Assembly: GCF_024713945.1 (NCBI RefSeq)
Contig: NC_134681.1
Coordinates: forward strand, 2,542,001 to 2,606,000
Source of the DNA: Dermatophagoides farinae
Taxonomy: Eukaryota > Arthropoda > Arachnida > Sarcoptiformes > Pyroglyphidae
DNA: 64,000 nt
Direction of reading: 5' to 3'
Shown here: positions 1-14,600 of the stretch, piece by piece
How positions within the stretch are numbered: the stretch's first letter is position 1
How the letters are laid out: every line of letters starts with the position of its first letter
The notes under the pieces: generated by a model
Databases searched by the model: none
What the model was told of the DNA's origin: nothing
Seen by the model: the letters and a program-made list of their open reading frames with translations, nothing else
Program-made: the position numbers and the translations under genes

Positions 1-2420
1 CTACCACTACTGTTGTTGTTGTTTGATATTTTTTTTTAATACTTAAATCATGTTTATTATTTGTTTCGATCTTCTTTTCTATTTTTTCTTTCAATTTGTT
101 TTTCAAGTATCAAAAAAACAAAACAAAACAATGAAAAAGAAATGATTTGATATGATTCTCGTTGAATGGAGAATCAAATTTAAAAGAGGATTCATGATTC
201 ACACACACACACACACAGGCACATTGCAATCAACCAGAAAAAAACGAACGAACCAAAAAAAAAAAAAATTGAAACTTTCTATAGGAATCAAAATGAAAAT
301 CTTTGCACCAAAAAAAAAACTGATTCTTCACCATCATGAAAACAAAAAAAATGACGAAAAATCTTTATCATTGAAAACTTTTTGCTTCACAATCAGATTA
401 ACAAAAGATCTGATGAAAAACAAAACAATATAACAACAAACAACAGGAAAAAAATGATATGAAAATCGAATGAAATTTTTTTTTTATTCAGTAGTCTGAT
501 AAGGAGAAGAAAAAAACAATTGTTTTTTCCGTGTGCGTGTGTGTGATGTTGATGATTTTCATATTGTGGTTTTTCTTTCATGTCCGATCATCATCATCAT
601 CATCATCATTGGCATCAAGAAAATCACGTAAGTGGATGACGTACAATCTTTGTGATTGAAAAATTTGATCGATTTTTTTCCATTCAACACAGACATTTTG
701 ATTTCTCTTCAACAACAATAGAGAAAAAAAGAGAAAAGAAAATCTTCAAAATCTTTTCATTATTTGTCATTGTAAAAATGTGATGAACGAACGAACGAAC
801 GAAAAAAAAAAATACATATCCATTATTCAGACACACACACACAACAGGGATGCCGATAGAGACCAACTACTACATACAAACATCACAATTGAATTGAACA
901 ACGAACAATTTTCATTTTGAAAAGATGTTGTTCATTTATAATTGTTTTTCTATGTGTGTTCGTATCCACATATAACGGATCGATCAATCTAATATTTTTT
1001 TTTCTCATTCATTCGTAAACTTCAGAATCATTTTTCATATTCACGCCCCATATAACATTCAATATATGAAGAGAGACAAATAAAGGAAACCAGATCCTAT
1101 GGTTATTCAATTTCATTTCTAGTCCATCATCATCATCGATGCAGTTCCAGGAGTATTGTATCATTTCAATTTCCAAATTTCTAGTCCATCATCATGATCA
1201 TCAACATTATTATCATTTGATCGATCCAGGATATGAAATTATACAGGAAAAAACAAACTACAAAGATTCCATACACACACACATTGATTGTATCAAAAAG
1301 CGAGAAAAAAATCAATTCAATTCAATCAATCAATTATATGAGTAAAAAATAGAATAAAAGAATCTATTATACTATTGTACACACACACACACACACACTC
1401 ACTTGATGATAATTTTTGATCTTGTTTAATCGGAAAAATATCATCAAAACTAATATTATCATCATCATCATTGAATTATTAATGCTAAAGTTTCAAATTT
1501 CCAAATAATTTTACAAATGAAATGAAAATTTCAATGGAAAAAAATCGTCGTTGTTATCAAAATGAATTGGCAATTCTTGGGAATCGAGTGATGAATTTTT
1601 TTTTGCATTTTCATTCATTTTTGTCTATCTTAATCATCAAATGGATTATGGAATCGATTGATGAACAAAATCATTTTCGAATTGAAAATGGAATGTTTAC
1701 ATTTAATTTTATTGCCATAAAATTAAAAAAAAAATCATCATCAACAACAACCACAAACCATTTTGTTTAGTCAAAATAGACAAACACACTGGGAGATGTA
1801 TTGTTCGGGTTTGTTATTGTTGGATTATAACCACTATTTTACAATTAAAAACTGAATATCATCATCACATAAATTGTTACCGGGATACTACCATTATGAT
1901 AATATTCAACATCACAATTTATTGTTTTTTGGCCAACAAAATATTTTGCTCATCATCATCATCAAACTTGCAAAGAGGACTGATGATGATGAATGTTGAT
2001 TCAATGCAATATCCATAGGTGGTTTTTATTCATTTTTTTTTTGTTTTGTTTTTTCAATTTTTATTCATTTTTGATTGTCGAAATATCAGCCATGCCAATG
2101 TTTCAGAGGAAAGAAACAAAGAAGAAAAATTTATCTGCAAATTTCAAATGATTTTCTGTTATTTTTTTTATTGCAGCACATGAATCACACAGACACACAC
2201 ACACGCCAATCAGATCAAAAGTTAGATTATCACGATCGTTCCCTTTTTCAAATAAAATGATGAGTTTCCATAATTTTTTTTCGAAAAAAAATAAATTCAT
2301 CTCTCAGCTAGCAAATGAAAAAAATGTTGTTTATTCAGAAAAAAATGAAATAAAACAACAACAACAACAACAAATGATCATAATTCGCCGGATTAACTGG
2401 ATTTACACACGAACATTCAA

Positions 2421-2461
2421 ATTCATTCATTCATTCATTCATTCATTCATTCATTCATTCA
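2421..2461. repeat. (TTCA)n tetranucleotide microsatellite
   Basis: About ten uninterrupted copies of the 4-bp unit ATTC/TTCA, preceded by a (CAA) tract near 2357. In one frame it is read as a His-Ser-Phe-Ile repeat, which makes the surrounding open frame spurious. Confidence 0.9.
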
Positions 2462-3929
2462 TCTCAACAACAACCAAAAAAAAAAACACACGCCAATTAT
2501 TGTGGTGGCGAGTAAAACGAAAGAAAAAAAAAATTGGCAAAATTCACATGTATATGGCTTAAACGATTTTTTATTTGTTTATTTTTCATTTCAAATCTAT
2601 CAACAATGATTGATTTGATGTTGATAATGACGATGATGCTCGAGGCCAAAAAAAAACTACACATATATTGATTATCATTATTATAATGGAGGAAAAGCCA
2701 ATTTAAACACATGCCAATATAGCATGGTAATCGTCAAACGTATTTAATTCAATTTAATGATTTTGTTCATGATGATCCTATACTATCATATCATATCATC
2801 ATCATTACAAATACAGAAAATTGCATGCTGTGTGGTTTTATTTATTCATCATTTTATGAAATTCCATAATGTTTTTTTTTCTGGCATTTATTTGTGCCTG
2901 TTGAACATTTTTTTTTCTCTATTGATGAAAACAAAAACATTTGCAGATGATGATGATAATGATGATGGATAACCGAGAAATTTTTTTTTTTTTTTTTGTA
3001 AAAATAATTTGGAAAAATGTAAATTTTTCTTTTCTCTCCAATCGTTTATTATTCCTTTATTCATTGATTTTTTTGTTTTCAATATTCATGAATTCTATTC
3101 TTTGTATCCGTTTCTTTTGTTTTATTCAATCGGCAAGAATCATTTGTGTATTGAATGCAAATTTTTCGTTTCTTCGTTTATTTTATTTTATTTTATTGAA
3201 AATGAAAAAACAAAAATTAATGATCATCTCTCCAACTGGGATTAATTTTTTTTCCATCCACTTTCAATCGAATCAATGAAAATTATTGGCAATTTAGCGA
3301 TTTTTTCTTCTTGTTTCTTTTTTTATATCTTATCTCATGTTTCGTCTATAATCACGAATGACTAGGTTGAAGCTAAGAAATAAGATTAAAAAAAATTCTG
3401 GATACTAAAGATTCACCTGCTTTTTTTTCCGGGTACATCTGTCTTTACCAACATACATAATCGAATAAAGAATAAAACGATATATAGAATTTAGGCCAAC
3501 TTTGTAACATATCGCATTTGGTTGTAATGAACTTTATGAATGTAAATAGATAAGAAAAAATGACGCCCAATCAAATCTATATACACGAAAATCAAAAGCG
3601 AAATATTTCTGAAATCAAGTCAGGTGCTTGGTTATTCATTTTTGTTTGTTTGCTTGTGGTTCACAATAATTATGGAACAAAATAAATATTCAGCTTGGCT
3701 TTAATTTTTGTTTTGGTGAATTAATTAGATGAATGAAAAAAAAGAAAAAAAAATGTGCGCGTTGAATAATGAATTTCATTTTCATCGGAGAACGGGGAAA
3801 AAAAAACAATCGAGAAACAACAACACCAACAAAAATCAAATGAGTTTGCACATTCGTTTTGTATTGTTTCATTCTTCAAATAATGGTCAATAATTAATTA
3901 ACAATAATAATAACAACAACAACAACAGC

Positions 3930-3952
3930 GGACAACGGACAACGGACAACGG
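3930..3952. repeat. 7-bp tandem repeat, unit GGACAAC
   Basis: Three perfect copies of a heptamer followed by a degenerate fourth copy (ggaaagacggac). A seven-base unit is unusual here, where nearly all tandem repeats have units of 2, 3 or 4 bp. It directly follows an (AAC)n tract. Confidence 0.8.
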
Positions 3953-6900
3953 AAAGACGGACAAAGAATATAAACAATATATATAAACGGTAACCCGAAA
4001 AAACTATTTGTTTGTGGCAGCAAATAGCAAAAAGGAAAATTTGTGTGAAGATAAAATGTGTATTTATTATTATGATAATTTAGCCACAAAAAAAGATACA
4101 TTAATTATTGTATGTTTGAATGGTTGAATGTCGGATTCTTTTCGTTTTGCTCTTATGGTCTGATGATTATTTCATCTATTTGTTTATCAACGTTTTTATC
4201 GTTTTTTCTTCTGTGTGTACGGTACTTTTCCACCGTTTTACAATATAAATAAAATACAATGTTAATGACAAATAAATTGTTGTTGTTGTTTTCGTTGTTT
4301 ACAATCTAACTACAATTGAAATTTTCATCATCATCATCATCCACAAAAAAAAATCAAATGTAAATTTGAAACGTGCTTCGTGTAAACCCAAATAATGGAT
4401 GAATGGATGTAATGACAGAAGAGAAAAAAAAATAGAACACCGAATTCATTACAATAATAATAATCATCATTATCATTGAAATGAAATTGAATGAAAAAAA
4501 AAAGAAAAAACGTTATATGTGTATGACCACAAATGTTTTTGGGCAATTTGTTGTTGTTTCTGTAAATCCCGCCTCTTTCAACACTCGATATAATGTTGGT
4601 AGATATTATTTTGAATGAATCAACTCAGTTTTTGCTTTCAACCGTCCTTAATTGTTCAATTTACCATCAGAAAAAAAGAAAGCACGAAACGAAAGACGTT
4701 ATTCGGCAATATTAAAACCAAACATTATCATCATCATCATTATCAATAGAAATACACACGCACAAAATAAGTGAAAGAAAAGAACAATTTTCACCAAAAG
4801 AAAAAAAACAAGAAAAAGGAGGTATCCGTATCCATCATCAAGGAAAATTTTCTTTGGAATTCAATAACACAAAAAAAACTAGAAATAGAAACGTTGATGG
4901 TCATAAAAATTTTCATCGTCATCACAAGTATCTCACCATCACCATGACCATATATCATTATCAATTTTCTATTCATTTCAAAAATCCAATACAATCATCA
5001 TGTCTATAATTAACATAGTAGTAGTAGTCGAAGAAGAGAGAAAAAGAGAAAAAAAAACAGGAAGTAAATATATAGAACGAAAAAGATAAGAATCCCACGA
5101 ATAACAATAACCGGGTTTACGAATAGAAAAAAAACCGACTTGATTTTTTCACTAGAAATTCATTATCCATAAGACACACACATAAAGACAGAAATTGGAG
5201 AGAAAAAAAAAACCTGAATTCTATTCATTCCATTATTCAAGTCAATCATATGATTCTTGTTTGAAATATATTTATCCACAACGAATAGAGATCAATCATC
5301 AGTCTTGTTGTTTTTTTTTCAATGATGATGATGATGATAATCTCACGAATAAAAAATCTAGACAAGACTAGTGTGTGTGTATTTTCAAAGAACACCAAAG
5401 TGACAGGTTCATCAAAAAAAAAAAGATTCAAGAAATACAAGCCACAACAACAACAACAACAAAAATTGAAAGAATGGGAGAGAGAGTGAATGACAGCAAT
5501 TATAATTTCAAACACATACTCGACAAAACAAGAAAACAAATTAATGCTGAATGATGATGATGATTGAAATCGATGACGGATGCAAATGACATTAGATTAG
5601 TCAGTAAACAAAAACAACAACAACAACAAAAAAGAGCAACAGAGAGAGACAGAAAAAAAAGTTCAAGTTCAAGTTTAATAATGACAAGTGATGAAAAAAA
5701 AATATTACATTTGAATTGAATATTTTTTTGCAAAAAAATTTCCAACCTACACACACACACAAATCAAATAAATTCAATGTGTGTGTGTTGGTTGGTTGGT
5801 TAGTTGGTTGATGAGGGCGCCTTATCAACAACAACATCATCATTGAATTGAACTAAATTGAAAATTTGCAAATTACCAGTGAAGAAAAGACAAAAATAAA
5901 AAATAAAAACAGCCAATACAAATGTAAAAATGAGAGCCACAATTCAGGAAATATTTGAATGGTCAGGAAATTGGATATATTTGGGCATTTTCCTCACAGG
6001 AATATGGGGTGAATCAGATTTTTTTTTGTTTCTTGTCCAGTTTTGCAAGAAAAATTAGACTTTAAAATTCTCCAAGTAGAATTTCAAGAAGAATCTTTTC
6101 ATTTTTTTTTGCATCGCCAATTGAAGATTTCAAATTTCTAGAAAAAAGATTCGAAATATTTTTGAAATAAAAAAAACAAACATTGTAAATATGAATGATG
6201 ATTCTCGAATGAATCGAAAAAAAGAGTGGAAGAAAACTTTTCGTCAACAATCTTTTTAAACAAATAAACAAACAAACAAACATTGAAAAAGAAAACTTAT
6301 GATTCATCGTCATCATAAAAAACGCGATACCACATAACCATTGATGGCATGTGTTCCAAAAACGAACGGAAAAAAAATTCAATTTTACAACATTCAAAGA
6401 ATCTGCAAATGATAATGATGATAATTAAGATGGGAAAAAAACTTGCAAAACAAACAGAAAAAACCAACCAAATTCTTTGTTTGAAAAAAAAGAATCATCA
6501 CAAGAAAACAACAATCAAGAATAACAACAATACAGAATCGAAAACAAAAACAAAAAAAAAAAAATAAAATAATGATTGCGATAAGGGAAATCTAGATTCT
6601 AGAAGTATGGAAAAATGAGAAACTCACACAACCGCTTGCTTGCCGTTTTGTTTACGTTGTTGTTCTCGTCGTCGTCGTCTTTGTTGTTGTTGTTGTTGAG
6701 GGTTTAATTTTTTTTCCATAAAGTATTAGCCTGAATTTTATCACTCTTGGGAGTGAAAAAAAGAAAAGAAAGATCAAAAAAGATCTTAAAATGCGAAAAA
6801 AACAAAACAACCAAAGAAAAAAAATCAAAATAGTAGTTGGTTAAGATTTAATACAAAATGATTAGTGATAAGTATTCGAACAAAATGTTTTTCTTTCTTT

Positions 6901-7766
6901 CTTTCCAATGGATTTAACGATCTCAAACCATCATCGTTGATGATGATGATGATGATGATTATGGTAAACTACCCAATGAATATCATTCATTCATTCAACT
7001 AAACAAATCCAATCAATGGATGATGACGATATCCATAAATTGTAATTTAGAATCAATATTTTTTTATTAGTTTTTTTTCTACTTTTCGACAATAATCATC
7101 ATCATCATCATCATCATCGGAATTATTTTCTCATGGAATTCATTCATAGAATCAAAAAAAAAGAAAAAACTAAATCCGTTAGGAATTAATGTTTGGAATC
7201 AAACATTATTCGTTTTTGATGTGAGTGCGTTTTTTTTTCTACCTAAAAATAATACATAATAAATGTATGTATGATCACGATGTAAGACGAAACCGAAAAA
7301 AAACATGAAAGACAGAAAAATTTACTTTTTTTTCTCCATTGCTTGGACAATGGATTTTAGTTTTTTTTAATATGAACTTATTTGTCATATATAAAAAAAA
7401 TATAATGATCATCATCATCAGGAACAAGAGAAAAAAATCATAATAATGGTGATAAGTCGATTGGTAAACAATGTTCAATGATCAACATTTGATTTGATTT
7501 GATTGACTCAGACAGAGAGAGAGAGAGAGAGAATTTTCTTTGTGTAAAAGTGTATATATTGTATATGAATAGGACGAAAAAGACAAACAAAACAAAACAA
7601 AACAAACAACCAAACAAACAAACAAGCAAACTAATAAACTACTTGGTGTATTTGGACCATGTGCAAAAAAAATAGAAATAGAAAAATAGAAAAATTTACA
7701 ATTTTTTCAGTATACTTAAAAAATACTTGAAAATTCAAATTAATAAGAAAATCTGGCATTTTTGTA

Positions 7767-7789
7767 TGTGTGTGTGTGTGTGTGTGTGT
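7767..7789. repeat. (TG)n microsatellite
   Basis: A 23-nt pure TG run, one of many CA/TG arrays of about 15 to 25 nt across the window. Others lie at 200-217, 1379-1398, 23919-23941 and 30273-30294, and near 34980, 48433, 54982 and 60511. Confidence 0.9.
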
Positions 7790-10700
7790 TGTCTGCAATT
7801 TGCAGCAAGTAAATCATCATCATCATCGTCATTATTAACCAATTCCAATCATTCATCTATTAGTAGTACATATGGCCGTTATGATTTTTTTTTGATGGTT
7901 TTTTTCTCTGGTCAGCCTGTTAGTCATCATCATCATCATCATCATTCAATTTGATGATGATGAAAAACTGCAAAAAAAAATTTTTTTGCTTTTAAAATTT
8001 TCTGTTTTTTTTTCGCTTTTGCCCTTTTTTTTCTTGTTATTCGTCTTTCTTCCTAATTTTCTTTACTTCATCGTCATCAGTATTTTTTTCATATCAATCA
8101 CATTAACATGTCCATATAATTCTTGTTAGTAAGGGTATAATGTATGTATGTATGCCCACCACCATCAATAGTGATGATGACGATGATGGTAAAAATGAAA
8201 CGATTTGTGATAATAAACTTGACCTGAACATTTTTCTTTTTTTTCTGATGAAAAGAAAAAAAACAGTTCCCATTTAAAAGCAAGCAAAGATGGATGGAAA
8301 GAAGAAAAAAAAAATTCATTTAAACACATTTCTCGTTTGTTTTTTTTTATTTGCTTCATTGGTGATGGCTTTTAGCCTTTCACATCCTTATTTCAGCTGT
8401 CAATCCATTTAACTAATTCAACAATATCTGATTATTGGTCGGATTTGGACCACGGCGGCGGCGGTGGTGGGTATGTTTTACAAATGTTTTTTTTTTCTTC
8501 GTCTTCATCAGTTCATCATCATCATGATTTTTTTTTTTGCTGAAAATATCAATGTTTTAAATGGTGATGATGATTTTATTTTCGACTGAAGATTTAATAG
8601 AGATTCTAAGATCATCTTCAACAACAACAACGTGTTTTATAGTCTGGGAAAACGAAAATGATGATGAAGAAAAAAAAATTGAATTGAATCAAGTTTTTTT
8701 TTTAATTTGATTACTCTAATCAACAACTAATCATCAATACATACCGGTGTGTTTACATACACACACAAAAAAACACACAGTGTATATAAAATCATATAAA
8801 GTAAGGTAAAAAAAAATTCCAGAAAAACAATGTGATAGATTGTTCCAGGTAAAATTTCTCGAATTTTTTTTCCAATACACGCCTAAAACGGTATTTTGTG
8901 CTATCATTGTTCGAATACATTACCGGTTAGACACCATTTATCATTGGATGTTGCGGTATATTTTATTATTATTATTATCTTATTCTCTCACACACGCAAC
9001 AAAAAAAATAACGATTTGTTTGCACGCAATCCAATACCAAATCGATAGACATTTATGAAAATATTGAATTTTTTCGTTTTAGTTCAAATTGAAATGATAT
9101 TACAATGAAAAAAAATGATATCAAAGAAAAAGAGAAGAAAAAAACGATTAACATGAATAACATTGACATTTTTGCGTTTGACATTACAAACATGACTGGC
9201 TTGCGTTTTTTTTTTTTTTTTTTGAAATTCGTATTCGTCATGTAATCCTTTTTTAGTTTGATTGTCATTCAGATTTGAAAATCAAAATGATCGATTGTGA
9301 CATAGAAATAGATTGTCTCATAAAATTGAAATGATTGAATAAAAACAAAAAAACAAAAAAAAAAACGATTAGCTAACCACCAATCCATCCATCCATCCAT
9401 CTATCGTTTATTGATTCACATAGTTCAAATTCAAATTCAATTTTTTTTCTGACTGATTTATAATCAACAAAAGTTTTGTCCATCAGATGGTGTTAAATAG
9501 AGAGAGAGAGAGAGAAATGAATCACAGCTCAAGGCAATTAATTATCATATTTCTATTAATAAACTTTTGTGTATACGAAACAAAAAATCGATAAAACAAC
9601 TGCTCGTGTGTGTGTGTGTGTTATTTGCATTCCGTTTAATATCTAATTTGAATCGAATCGATTTTTCTTGTTTCTGTTTCGTTTACAGAAAAAAAAACGA
9701 AAACAAAATCCAACGTGAATGTAACGTTCGTCGTGTGTGTGTGTGTGTTTGAAAATTGTGCGAGAAAAAAAACTCATTCCATATCATCAAAAAGCCATTA
9801 TTTATCCATAAAATCATATGCTTGAAAATGGCGAGTTAGTAGAAAAAAAGAATGGGAAAAATGAAAAACAAAAATTTTACAAAATTCATATGATCCATTT
9901 TTGAAATTGACAACGTGAAAAAAATGAAGAATAATCGAGTCATCTCTGCTAACAACCAGAAGTAAAAAAAAAACAGAAAAAGAGAAAAACGACAGAAAAA
10001 AAATGCCAATGAGACACGTGAGATTCTCCAGAAATGATCTCCATAATAATAATGATAATACAATACTACGAATATATCAATGGCCCATGTCAAACGGAAC
10101 AAATTTCCATTCGCTTTTTTCGCCCGTTCAGAATGAATAAAAATGGATGATGTTGAAATGGATCGATTTTTTTTCGCATTCTTTTTCTTCATCTACAACA
10201 GCAGCGACGACAACAACAACAAAAAAAAACGGTAAAATGTAAATTTGTCTCTTTTTTCCCGGATCTTTCGATTTTTTTCTTTATTTTCTGGTAAAAATGA
10301 ATGAACAAATGAACATGACATATCCGGAATGGAAAATAATTTTTCGATAATGATGATGATGGAATCCATGGATAATCTTGTAACATCAAAACGAAATGGA
10401 GAAAATATTTTGATAATTGAAAATTCAATATCCAATGGCAAACAAGTCTGAAATAGTGTAACCAGAATAGCAGCAACCAAACCGGACAGAACAGGCGCAC
10501 CGGTGCCGTCGATATATATTAGATTAAAGGTCAAAAATTATATTAACGGTGAAGAAAAAAAAACATTTTTCACATTGTTTTCAAAAAAAAAAACGAAAGA
10601 ATTCAATTCCGTCTTTGATCTACACTATTGATCATCTTAGCAGTGTAGCAAAGAAGAAAAAAAAATCAATTTAGATTTTTTCATTAGCAGCAGCAGCAGC

Positions 10701-11562
10701 AACAGCATCAGCATATCTAAATTCAATTCGATTCATTCATTAGATTCTAATGGAAAATTAGAGAGAAAAAAAGAAATTATTATTATCTTCAAGTCGACAG
10801 ACAAGTAAATTCAATTCACATCATCATCATCATCATCAACAACATTGATGTTATATCATCTTTGAATCTCATGATTATTATTATTATTGCTATTAATACT
10901 TTTTTTCGGTGATAATGAGTCTTACACGATTTTTTTTCTTCTCTTTCAATGGGGCAAAATGAGTAACACAGTTTTAGACTGAACAATGTTCATCATCATC
11001 ATCAACGCCATTGAATTCATCTATCCAAACTGCTATGTGTCATCGTGTTGATAGGAAAATTTTTTTGTTTCTAAATTGAAATTTTTCTCTCTTGATAATG
11101 ATTGTACAATTGAAAAATATTCATGTATTGCAATTTTAATTAATCCAAAGTTTTAAAATGATAATATTGTGCTAGAAAGAAGAAAATGAAGAATAGTTGA
11201 TGATTCCATGATGAAAACTGCAATGTTGGACCAATGAACATATGATGAAGCAGAAATGGAGATGATGAAAAAATTGAAAGGTGCAATGACTGAAAATTGA
11301 ATTTTTTTTAACAGAATATAAAAAATCGTTTCGTTTCGTTTTGTTCGTCACAAACGTCCCAGGAAAAAAAATGATGAAATTGTTGAAGACAACAACAAAA
11401 AATTGTTTCAACGACAAATTTTTAGGCTGTCTAGCGTTCATTTTTTTTTCATTTTCAAAACCAAGAAAAAAAATGAAATTGATAAATAAAATTTATCGAT
11501 AACTAATAAACTGAGTGTGTTATAAAAAAAAATTGAAAGAAAAAAATACCAGATTTTTCAAT

Positions 11563-11686
<124 letters not shown>

Positions 11687-14600
11687 GTGTTCCATAATGG
11701 TTAGGAAAAATTACTTGTCCATTTTGCCAATATGAGGAGAATTGTTTTTATTTTTTTTTCAAAACGAAATATATTACCTATCAAATATTGACCAGTTTTT
11801 TTTCACCTATCTATTAGATGGATATAATAAATGATGGTGGTGACAACAACGACAAAGTATCAAAAAACAATAAGGTTTTTCTATTTCATCACATCTTTTT
11901 TTTTCTTTTAAAAAAAAGCTGTAAAATAAAAACCGAAAAAAATCAATTAATATCAATTTCAGGTTATTTAGTTTGGCAAGAAAAATAAATAAATAAATTG
12001 CAAGAGAAAATTTTCAATGTTTTCGTTGCCATTTGGATGATGAAATGTGTAGAATTTTTTTTTGTCATTTTTCTACTACCTTGTTTACCTTTTGAACTTC
12101 ATTCATTTTCATCAAGAATTCTCTATTCTCAATAACAATTCAATTTCGGAATTTGATGTTTGTGTGTTCCTGGATACATTTTTTTTTGAAAATGATAATT
12201 TAATTCTTTTTTTCGGCTGTTGGTTGTTTGATCCGTGTTAAGCGTACTAAATAAGAAAGATGAGAGAGAAAAAAAAACAAATCTAAACTAGTAACATCAC
12301 ATTCCAATGGCATACTTGTCTGTCGTCTATTTTCATAGCGTTTCGTTGGTCTGTGGCTGACTTCTAATGGGACCCTGGCCATAGATTTATTTATTTATTC
12401 ATTCATTCATTCATTCATATCAAAAAATCAAATCAAATCTAAATAAAATGTGCAAGTTTTCTCTATAACCGATTATTCAATAAGTTAATTCAATTTCTTT
12501 AGGCTAACCCAAATCAGAACAAAAAGTTTTGAAATTTTTATTCAAAAAAAAAAAAAAAAATTCTTTTCATTTGACATTTAAATATGATGATGATGATCTT
12601 GTGGGTATCTGAAACTTTGCTCATAGAATATAATGTCAATAAACAAACAAACAAACCGAAAGAGTATAATATTTCAAATAGTGTGTGGTCCTAGGGAAAA
12701 AAATCTGATTCAATTTCAAAGTAAAATATTAAACATCACACCTACTCACAGTAGTTACGAAATGAATATGGTACAATGTCGTTATCATGATGTGAAATAA
12801 TTTTTTTTTCATCACCATTTGATATGGCTATGGAAAGAGACGGAGAGATTGAAAGAAAAAGACATTTATTTTCAACAACAATTCACGCCATCTTTTTTCT
12901 ATTACCCATTCTTTGAAATTTTTTTTTTCCATTCTTTCACACACACAAACAGACACATTTAGTCAATCACAAAATAAATCTATGATGGTGAAATACGATA
13001 AAACAGTGGAAAAAAACGAAAGAAAATTTATTAGCACCGTATAACGGATATCTATCCATTGCCATCCATTCACCTATACACACACACACATCAATGTGAT
13101 GTTTACAATGTTCATGTATGATGGATGTAAAAAACAACAAACAAACACACAAAGTCATTACTGAATGGATAAAGAGACAAACAAAAAACCCATTTTGACC
13201 ATTCGCATATTATTTTCTGCTAAACAAAAACATCAAATTGAAACTACCCTTGGGAAATTTTCTCTCATCCAATATAATCAATTCATTCATTCAATCAGAT
13301 TCACATTTGGAAATTCTGAAAAAATTTTTTGCCTTTGATTTGCACAGAAAAAATAACCCAGAAGAGAGAGATTAAAATTTCTTAGTTCTGTGCATAATCA
13401 TGAGTGTGTGTTTGTGTGAAAAATTCATTTTACAAACTAGATAATTATGATAACAGGTTGAGAATCGTCGACTTGTGTGTGTAATAATCTTTGATGACTC
13501 AATCATTCATTTTTCTTTCGAAATTAGAATAATAACCCTTTATATATAGCCAAATATTTTTGTAACGTTTTTGCTCATTGAATTTATTATTTTTAGAATC
13601 AGGTAGATAGATAAATAGATTTACTGAATCTGATATAATTATGGTGATGATGATGATGATGATAATTATACATGGAACCTATTAATCATAAATAAATGAA
13701 AATCAAATCAAATCCGAAAAAAATGAATGAAAATCATCAAAGTCGTTGGATTTGAAACATCATCATCATCATCATTTTCAAATGAAAAAAAGAAAAAAAA
13801 TCTATTTTTAATGGCCCATCATTATTCAGTTCGTCTGTCTGTCTGTGTGTGTGTGTGTCTATTTTTCTTTCCACTAATCACATAACAACATTGACAATAT
13901 TGACATTTTCAATCAATCATTCCACTATGATTACCGATTCACTGGGATCATTTTTCTGATTTAAAATTGAAAGCCAATAATGGAAATAAAATGACAAATT
14001 ATGATTTATTGACAATAAATCAATCATAATAACAACGATAATAATCAAATCAAGATAAAAATGACAGATGAAACTCATTCGATGACACATGTTTGTGATT
14101 AACAATGAGAAACAACAACAACAACAAATGTTTATTTGGATCCAAAGATTCTCAGGAAAAATAAAATGATTCGGGAACAAGAAAAAGAAGAAGAAGAAGA
14201 ACATGTCAGACATCAAAAGTTCAATAAACAGATATAACAGACAGAGATAAATGTGTCCGGAAGATTTTTGTTTTGCCAACAACCAAATAAAACAATTGAT
14301 AACAACAACAACAACAAAAATCAATGTATGAATCATCACCGCCATCCAGGTCTCCGAAAAGCCCACCATACCAACGCCAACGCTGCAAAAATCTGATTCC
14401 AACTAAGAATGTTGATCCATTTGGATGAATATTTTTTTCCTCAATATTGACATTGGTCCGAAAGTAAAAAAAAAATAAATAAAGTTCACTGTTATTGCAA
14501 GTACAAGTATGTTTTCAGATAGTTGTCGTTTTTGTTGTTGTCGTGAAATCTAAATAAATAAAAAGATCGGATATCATCATCATCAAGAATGAACATTATC

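Larger units (their letters stand above)
1..9999. other. gene-free, simple-repeat-rich DNA
   Basis: I see no supportable gene. All open frames here are short and made of Lys/Phe/His/Cys-Val runs that translate A/T tracts, CA/TG repeats and ATC/GAT repeats, and none carries a recognisable domain. Visible structure is limited to microsatellites (for example CA at 200-217 and 1379-1398, TTCA at 2421-2461, TG at 7767-7789), a 7-bp tandem repeat at 3930-3952, and many short trinucleotide tracts on both strands. It may be intergenic or part of a giant intron whose exons lie outside the window. Confidence 0.7.

Noticed and set aside
10193-10534. Naming the 10.4-kb island an amino-acid permease exon
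   Set aside because: The resemblance is about 15 residues with a gap in the key motif and no companion exons; too weak for a family call.
13917-14402. 161-residue minus-strand open frame
   Set aside because: It is mostly Phe, Cys, Leu, Ile and Val runs from A-rich and TTG repeats, with no domain and no splice context.
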